A stretch of 64,000 bases of DNA from Pelecanus crispus (lineage: Eukaryota > Chordata > Aves > Pelecaniformes > Pelecanidae): positions 6,475,897 through 6,539,896 of the forward strand of contig NC_134652.1 of the NCBI RefSeq assembly GCF_030463565.1, written 5' to 3'. Below, piece after piece: positions 57,970-64,000 of this stretch (position 1 is the first letter of the stretch; each line of letters begins with the position of its first letter). The notes beneath the pieces are model-generated. The model was given only the letters and a program-made list of their open reading frames with translations. It was not told the origin of the DNA and did not search any database. Made by a program: the position numbers and the translations under genes.

Positions 57970-60170
57970 CCTTTTCTTCCAGAATTATTGTGTCCAAGCT
58001 GGAAAGCCATCTGACACAAAACAAATTAATAGCAAGTTAAACGCAAATAAATCTAGACTATTCAAAGAATTAAAAAAAAAAAAAAAATTCTAGATGCTGT
58101 AGTTAAGATACATGTACATGTTTTCTATTGCTATTCTGCCAGAGCAGATGGAATCAGATGGATGAGTTGTAACCCCCGCAATAAGGTGTACCTACAAGCT
58201 ACACCAATATGTTACATTTTACCCTTTTCAGTATTTCGCATCTTTCCATTCCCAACTCATTACAACGTAATTTGTTCAGATGGACTGAGGAAACAGCAAA
58301 ATAACAGAGACCTCTGAAAAGGTCAATGTTCTCTATTACAGAAGGTTGGAAGCCTTCTGGTAGTTGATTATTTAAAACAGACTGTATGTATGCACTTCCA
58401 GTCTCTCTTCATTGTTTGCTATTGTTAAAATTTGCAGGAAGCAAATTAGTGCCTTCCATTTAAATTGTCAGCATGTACTTTCATAGGATCTCTTAATTCA
58501 CTACACATAATAAATACTTGTCAGAAGCAAGGCATTTTTGAAAAGGTAGACCTCGTCTTTAGATCAAAGGAGAAAAATACAGTACTTTGCACATGGACAG
58601 CAAAGTTTAACTATATCTATTGCCAGCATCTTCCCACCCTTTAGAGGAGCAAGTTTCAGATCCGCAAAAGAAAGCTTGTATATGGGTTCCACAGAAAATA
58701 ACTTCAGCGTGTCCAAATCCACCAGTCTGCTTCAAAGAAAATTAATTTCAGATCTTATTAAGGTCTTCCTTCTCCCTTTGAATCAACAGGTGTAGACAAA
58801 ACCCAGTTTGCCTGTGGGGCAATTTCCCATTTCTATGAGATCCCACCTACACAAAGCAACATATGACATGACAGCAACTCATGCAAGTAGGTATGAAGTT
58901 GGGAAAGGCTCTGAATTATTTTTGTAGCTTCTTTTTGGGAAATGAACGTATACTGACTTTGCCATTTCATTTTTTTAGTACCACAGCCTTTGGAGAGATG
59001 AGCACACAGTTCTGCGGAACCTCTTTATTTATAATAATCCTGTATTAAATCTGTCACTTTGAAGCAAAATGCTTATGCCTTGTGTATCTGCAAATGCATC
59101 ATCAGCATCCATCCCCTGATTTTATTTCACCATTCTTCCATTCCTACATTTTAATACAAGCCTTTTAAAACACTCCTTTCCCCAGACATTAAGAAAAAGG
59201 ACTTTCTAAGATTTTTTCATCTCCAGTTCAATTTAAGAATTGTCAAGTTCTCCTCCCTTCCCAATTCCTGTGAGTTTTTCTCATTCTGCTTGCAAACTTA
59301 TGCTGAGCTTTGGTACCTGTCGCCACCTGCCTTCATTGAACAAGGAGGCAGAGACGTCTTTCTACAGCATCGCCTCTGTGCAGTAAATGGCTGTGATATT
59401 CTCTCACTTATTAATATAGCTCAATGCGTGAAAAATTTTGATAAGGCCTAAGCACAACCCATTCAATCCTACTTGTTTTTCTCCTCTCTGATTTTTCTGA
59501 CAATACTGGAATTTTCAGGGCCAGTTTTCACTGGTCCTCATACAGCAGAATGATGAAACTAAGACATGCCATCTTAAGGAAACTACATTACATGCCAATG
59601 CTTTCTAATCTTGGCTCTTTCCGTCTTAATTCTCCTTAACATTGCTGCCTGCCAGCAAAACCAGAGATACTGAGAAACTATCACAGCTGTGGCTCCTATC
59701 TTCAGAGTTTAAGTAGGAACTGAACAACTTACTGCCAAGAAGTCCCAATTCAAAAATACAAATGGGTCCATATCAGCCACATTAAAGAATTTTATGCCAC
59801 TACTTAGATCGATGGATACAAAATTTTTACCCTGAACTCATTAATGAATTCTCTTACCAGGTTCATGTTAACATCAAAGTTGTGCTGAATTCTTCTCAGA
59901 AAGTAATAAATAAATTTTTTTTTTTTTAAAAAAAAGCCCTTACTCTTTGCCAAGCTGTTATTATTTTACTGCTCACCAGCAATTACATTTTCAGTTGGGC
60001 TTTTAGAATACAATTTTGGGCAGCTAGTGATCACCCAAACCAATCCCATTTCCTATTAAAGAATCTGTGATCGTCCTTGTTTTCTGTCTCTAAAGTCAGC
60101 TGCTGCAAAACATCATCTCTTCGATTATTTACTCAGACACTGAACACATCAACATTCTGGACCAGGTTTC
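57970..60170. other. Unique sequence from 58.0 to 60.2 kb, nearly without open frames
   Basis: AT-rich single-copy DNA with no frame above about 60 codons between 57,964 and 60,700, the longest such stretch in the window. No repeat is recognised apart from A16 at 58,072-58,087 and a T/A run at about 59,917-59,934. No gene supported. Confidence 0.5.
58072..58087. repeat. Poly-A tract (16 nt)
   Basis: An uninterrupted run of 16 A about 170 bases right of the 57-kb CR1 and not part of it. Confidence 0.9.
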
Positions 60171-60174
60171 CTTG

Positions 60175-60335
60175 ATGTATAATATATGCCTCTATCTGGC
60201 TGCGAAGCCTCCAAATTGGCAGACTGTTTGCATTTTAATGAGAGTAAATTATAAGTAATTTGCAATATAGTGCTAATCATTTTTACACTGCAACAAAATA
60301 ATTCATTTTGTCATTTTCCATAGATTATTTGCCCT
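60175..60335. promoter_or_regulatory. Candidate conserved non-coding element
   Basis: A repeat-free block containing CCAAATTGGCAGACTG (an NFI-like TTGGCA half-site) near 60,211, the octamer-like reverse site GTTTGCAT at 60,225-60,232 followed by TTTAATGAG, GTAAATTATAAGTAATTTGCA near 60,244, and GTGCTAATCATTTTT near 60,270. The density of POU and homeodomain-type cores is high and no frame or repeat explains it. Inferred from motifs only. Confidence 0.35.
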
Positions 60336-60340
60336 GAATC

Positions 60341-60380
60341 AAATATATGTATATGTGTATGTATATATATATACACAATA
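60341..60380. repeat. (TA)n/(TG)n microsatellite
   Basis: TATATGTATATGTGTATGTATATATATATAC-type alternation of about 35 bases, a compound dinucleotide repeat between two enhancer-like blocks. Confidence 0.85.
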
Positions 60381-60429
60381 TGTAATTACATTTTTGGAGA
60401 AGTATTTCAGAAACTGATCCAAGCTAGGC

Positions 60430-60560
60430 AGTTTTAGACATTGTTAATCAATACAATTGATTTACAGAGGCTGACTTTATTGAGGCACGCCATGCTCTAA
60501 TTAAAACTCTAATTAGGGCTTGCTTATACTGAAACTAAGCTCCTAGACTATTTTCTAGAC
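60430..60560. promoter_or_regulatory. Candidate conserved non-coding element with paired homeodomain sites
   Basis: The block contains the near-palindrome AATCAATACAATTGATT at about 60,447-60,463. It also has two identical CTCTAATTA elements at 60,495-60,503 and 60,507-60,515, 12 bases apart, about one helical turn. Each holds a homeodomain TAATTA core. No repeat or frame accounts for it. It may form one regulatory element with the block at 60,175-60,335, from which the dinucleotide repeat separates it. Confidence 0.35.
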
Positions 60561-60569
60561 TTTCTACTT

Positions 60570-62010
60570 ACAGCAAGAACAAGTACGTCCATTATCATAA
60601 AACTGAAATAATTTGGACTTACTTTAAGAATCACATCAGGAATTGAAAAAAATAACCCCACTTTGATAATTAAGTACTACCGCAAAAGTCCCGTGATAAT
60701 ATTTACCATAAGCTTCTCTCAGGTTGTAAAACCACTGGTTGAATGTGAGAACACCGATCTAGAAAGAAAATCTCTGCAGGACTGAATGAGCATGAAGACA
60801 ACTTATGCATCCCTGTAGACTCAGTTGTATGCATGGTTTTTTTGTTGATCATACAAATCCAAAATGATTCATATAATATAATGAAAGGGATAACCACCAC
60901 TAGTTAAGCTACCTAGACAACCCAAATGTCAAAAAACCTCCTTATTTATGGACAAAGGTCCTGGCCTTTTGCAAATGAATCTTAAAATAGCTACCAAATA
61001 ATCTGCTCTGATAATGAAACATCATTCTTATATTAATTAATGTAAGATTCATGTTCAAAGACAGATCAATAAAGAATCTCTGTACATTGGCTTGCAAACC
61101 CAATTCCTCTACTGCTTCTTTGTTGCCAAGAACGGTCAAACACAGGCTGCAGAATTGTGGCAACACTTCGCTCTTGACGGAAGTTTCAAAATGCAAAACC
61201 TGGCAAATACAGATTATAAACCTCAGGGGCTACTTGAACTATTCACAGTGGTTTGAGGAAGGAATTCTCAAATGGATTTAAAGGTGTAAAATCATATTTA
61301 TTGGTAGCTTTTTAGAAATAAATTCAGTTCACTTTCTTTGTATGTTCCAGCTCTCAGGCTTGTCCTTCAAACGTACAAGTGAGAAGCTTCTCACATTTCA
61401 TTCTGTACAAGACAATTATACATCAGATGGTTATCGGTATTTTTTTTAAACAACTTCTAAGCCAAAGTGACAAAAGCATCCTAAGAGCCAAGAAGAAAGT
61501 TATGGGAACTAGGAAGGAAGCAAAGAAGGCTTCACTGACACGGATCTCAGCATTGCTGAATGCATTTCATATTTTTGACACGTTGATTACCTACACTGCT
61601 GTAAGTGCTCCTGCCTCCTAGACAAAACCAAGATGTGCAACGCTCGCTGGCATCAGCCGAGAAGCAAGGAAAAGTCTTGTATTATCATCTGCGGGGCAGC
61701 ATGAAAACAGAAAGGATGTGGGTTTCTTTCATCACTTATTTCCATGCTTTTAAAAAATCAGAAAGTGCAGGCAATGTCCCACTCTAATTTAACCTGTACA
61801 AATTTTATGTTTGCTAGTAGAGGTTGGGAATTAATACTACTCAAACCCAACATTTCATTAGTAGTAATACAGAAAATGTGACTAATATGTACAAAGGATA
61901 ATCACTTCCTCTACTAAAACCAGCCCTGAGCATTGTGCCGGTCCAGAAGGAAAAATACAACAATTACACAATTAGAGTTCAATCCCAGTGCAACAGGTGA
62001 CATTTTTGTA
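60570..62010. other. Unique sequence just beyond the candidate transcript end
   Basis: Single-copy AT-rich DNA with frames of 84 codons or fewer, none recognised. Minus frame 61,196-60,942 and plus frame 61,051-61,281 are mutual shadows. If the minus-strand 3' end at about 62,030 is real, this is the intergenic flank downstream of that gene. Confidence 0.45.
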
Positions 62011-62052
62011 TTAAATAAAGACACACAGAGATTTTAAAAGTTTGTTTTTATT
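62010..62052 (-). terminator. Candidate polyadenylation site
   Basis: On the minus strand AATAAA occurs at 62,052-62,047. It is followed after about 20 bases by a GU/U-rich stretch (TCTGTGTGTCTTTATTT, about 62,027-62,011), the arrangement of a canonical vertebrate cleavage and polyadenylation site. Cleavage would be expected at about 62,028-62,038. AATAAA alone is frequent in AT-rich DNA; the GU-rich element makes this one better than average. Confidence 0.4.
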
Positions 62053-64000
62053 ATTGTAGCATTATTATCTAAATAAACTTTTCAATTACTTTTACACTCT
62101 ATTTTCACCATAAAGGTTTCAATAGCGAATGCCACACTATTCTGTAACCTTCACACTTAAAAGTATATAGAAACATTCGGTATTAAAAGGCCTTTGCAAT
62201 GTGTTTCTTTTAAAAACATTAGATTTATAAATCCGAGTTATATTAAAGGAGATTTTTTTCCAGAGACCCACGGACAAACAATTCTACATGACCTGTCAAA
62301 GAACAAGTTTGGGCGTGCTTACATTAACTCTGTAGCATCCTTGTCCATGAGTATTGCTACCAAAAACAAGAGTAGGAATTGAGGAGTGTTGTAGTAGTCA
62401 GTGTGAGCCAGAATTTAGCCCATTGTTAGTGACAGTTAACTTTGCTCAACTCTGTCGCTCACCAGTTAAAGCTTAAGGCATATTTCATTGTATACTTATT
62501 TTCCCACACTAAAGTAACTATATAAAGGTTTTTTGTAATACATTAAACAGAAAGCATTTTATAGTGTAGGTAAGATGTGGCAAGAAGAAATAAGATACAT
62601 TGTACTTAAAACATTTTTCTATTTCTAGCAATGAAACTCACATTTTCAATTTGTATAAAAAAAATCATTATTGAAAAGCCTAACATTTCAGTATCAGAAA
62701 ATAGCACATCAGAAATGCTATTTTAGATTTGAATTAAAAGGTTTATGAAGTTAAAGAGATGTCCCGAAGCTGATGCTCCTCTAGGAAGGAGTGTAGAATA
62801 TGCATCCACAAATACTTGAACATAAGGAGAATCCAACACACTATTACTTTGAGTAGACAAGCCATGAATTACATTCAAACGAGAACTTTTACACGACACA
62901 ATTCTTTTCACTACTGTGTATTAAACTTCAGTAGCTCCAACAACTTGGTAAAAAGAGTAATTTTATTTTTTAGCCAAGACTAATTTTCACATGCCACAGT
63001 CTTCAATCTGCAGGGGATATTTAACATCGGTAACCACTCCCCAGCTGTAAAATTTCTCAGTCAATCACAAATAAATAGAAAAGATACATCTGACATAAGA
63101 ATCAATAATGGAAAAAAAAGTACTTAAATACTGAAATACTGGCACAAAAATGAGAAAAAGACATTATGGATGGCATCCTTAAGTATCTGGCCCGTAAGAT
63201 GTGTTAGCATAAAAAGTATCTAAATAAAAAGCCAACATTTTGGCTTTGCACAATGTTTTTTCTATGTATTGTTAATCATACATCCAAAAAAACAAACAAA
63301 ACAATAACCGTGGAGACAGCGCTAGCAATCTCCTGAATATTCTGCAGGAGCCTACCGTGCTGCTTTGGAGGTAGGATCTTCTCCCATCTTTTGATCCCAT
63401 GAACCAGTCAACACAAGGCAGAATTTAGTTCCTAAGGTGTGCAGGGAGTGCACGCTTAAGAACAACATGGACCGTAACAATACCGTAATTGAAAAAAAAG
63501 GACATTTCATGGATTTTTGGAATGTTAGGAGACTTTCATAAGTAAACCTGTTAAAGATTCCATTCCAGACAGTTATGAAAATGACAATACAGTAACAGAT
63601 TTAAAATAACAGTAATATTAAATGGAAAAATTGGATTGAGAAAACACGATGTTCCTGGAAAAAAAAGTGTTTTGCGATCTATATTTATTCTTTAAATATA
63701 TTTATATTTTTATAGTACAGACTGAATCATTTATACATATAAATATAACAGTAGCGAAGAACTATAAAGATTTGATTTTTAGAAGTAAATGGAGTAGACT
63801 TTTACACAGCTATAGAACTCTTTCAGCACATTTTAAAATTTGATTTCTGCTACAGTTGAAAAAGTTGGAAATACTCTTGTAAAATCTTATCATAGGCTTC
63901 TTTCCCCTCTTGTGAAAGTGAAGACTATTTTAACATAAGAATAAACATAAAACAGTTCTTAATCTTGCCTCCATACACATTTAACAATATTTGCTCAAAT
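62030..64000 (-). other. Candidate 3' UTR of a minus-strand gene (partial)
   Basis: From the polyadenylation signal at 62,052-62,047 to the window edge the minus strand has the look of a long vertebrate 3' UTR. It is T/A-rich with many ATTTA- and TTTATTT-type elements (for example near 62,050, 63,040 and 63,690), has no frame above about 64 codons, and is free of CR1 and of long homopolymers. Internal alternative AATAAA signals may exist on the minus strand, for example at about 63,690. The coding exons would lie beyond 64,000. I cannot identify the gene. It could instead be ordinary AT-rich DNA with a chance signal. Confidence 0.35.
62698..62724 (-). other. Short perfect stem-loop within the candidate 3' UTR
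   Basis: AAAATAGCA at 62,698-62,706 and its exact reverse complement TGCTATTTT at 62,716-62,724 enclose a 9-base loop. If the region is transcribed, the RNA could form a 9-bp hairpin, too short for a microRNA precursor. It may be chance, given the AT-rich arms. Confidence 0.4.

Noticed and set aside
62698..62724. Stem-loop as a microRNA precursor
   Set aside because: The stem is only 9 bp and AT-rich; microRNA hairpins need about 30 bp. It is kept only as a small structural feature.
1..64000. Endogenous retrovirus, DNA transposon, satellite array, CRISPR or prokaryotic operon
   Set aside because: No LTR pairs, gag/pol-type frames, terminal inverted repeats, long tandem arrays or regularly spaced repeats were found. 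The only mobile elements recognised are CR1 LINE fragments.

Overview
This is a vertebrate nuclear DNA window, almost certainly from a bird. The main evidence is four or five CR1 LINE fragments with bird-type 3' ends: tails built from the ATTCTATGAT repeat and, on the minus copies, the GGTTGGAAAAGACCT block. There are no mammalian SINEs. The rest is AT-rich single-copy sequence with short A/T homopolymers and simple repeats. I cannot name the species or the locus.

I find no protein-coding gene I can support. The longer open frames (up to about 175 codons) are either CR1 reverse-transcriptase remnants or chance frames, many beginning at non-ATG codons, without recognisable domains. The window reads as an intergenic region or large intron. 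The one gene-like signal is at the right edge. From about 62,030 to the window end the minus strand looks like the 3' UTR of a gene whose coding part lies beyond position 64,000. It has an AATAAA signal at 62,052-62,047 followed by a GU/U-rich downstream element.

Layout. 1-12.7 kb: unique AT-rich sequence with a possible conserved element at 2.1-2.3 kb, a weak exon-like segment at 1.22-1.28 kb, a GA microsatellite at 6.1 kb and an old repeat at 3.45 kb. 12.7-17.3 kb: two or three enhancer-like blocks and two remnants of an old amniote repeat. 17.3-24.6 kb: unique sequence with a 39-nt poly-T and a purine tract. 24.6-30 kb: two old CR1 3' fragments, one younger CR1 tail and an enhancer-like block at 27.9-28.06 kb. 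30-36 kb: unique sequence, a small CpG-rich patch (34.74-34.94 kb) and the best enhancer-like block (35.17-35.65 kb). 36-50 kb: mostly unique sequence with a CR1 fragment at 39.7 kb, an enhancer-like block at 40.3-40.55 kb, a strong G-quadruplex motif at 40.84 kb, and short tandem duplications at 42.25 and 48.78 kb. 50-58 kb: the CR1-rich part, with three younger copies. 58-62 kb: unique, including homeodomain-rich blocks at 60.18-60.30 and 60.43-60.56 kb. 62-64 kb: the candidate 3' UTR.

No operons, phage, CRISPR arrays, tRNA or rRNA genes were found. Calls of conserved or enhancer-like sequence rest on motif content and sequence texture only, since conservation cannot be measured from one sequence. 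I did not find an undescribed biological system here. The observations most worth checking are the double-tailed CR1 at 53.3 kb, the right-edge 3' UTR, and the enhancer-like blocks at 35.2 and 60.2-60.5 kb.
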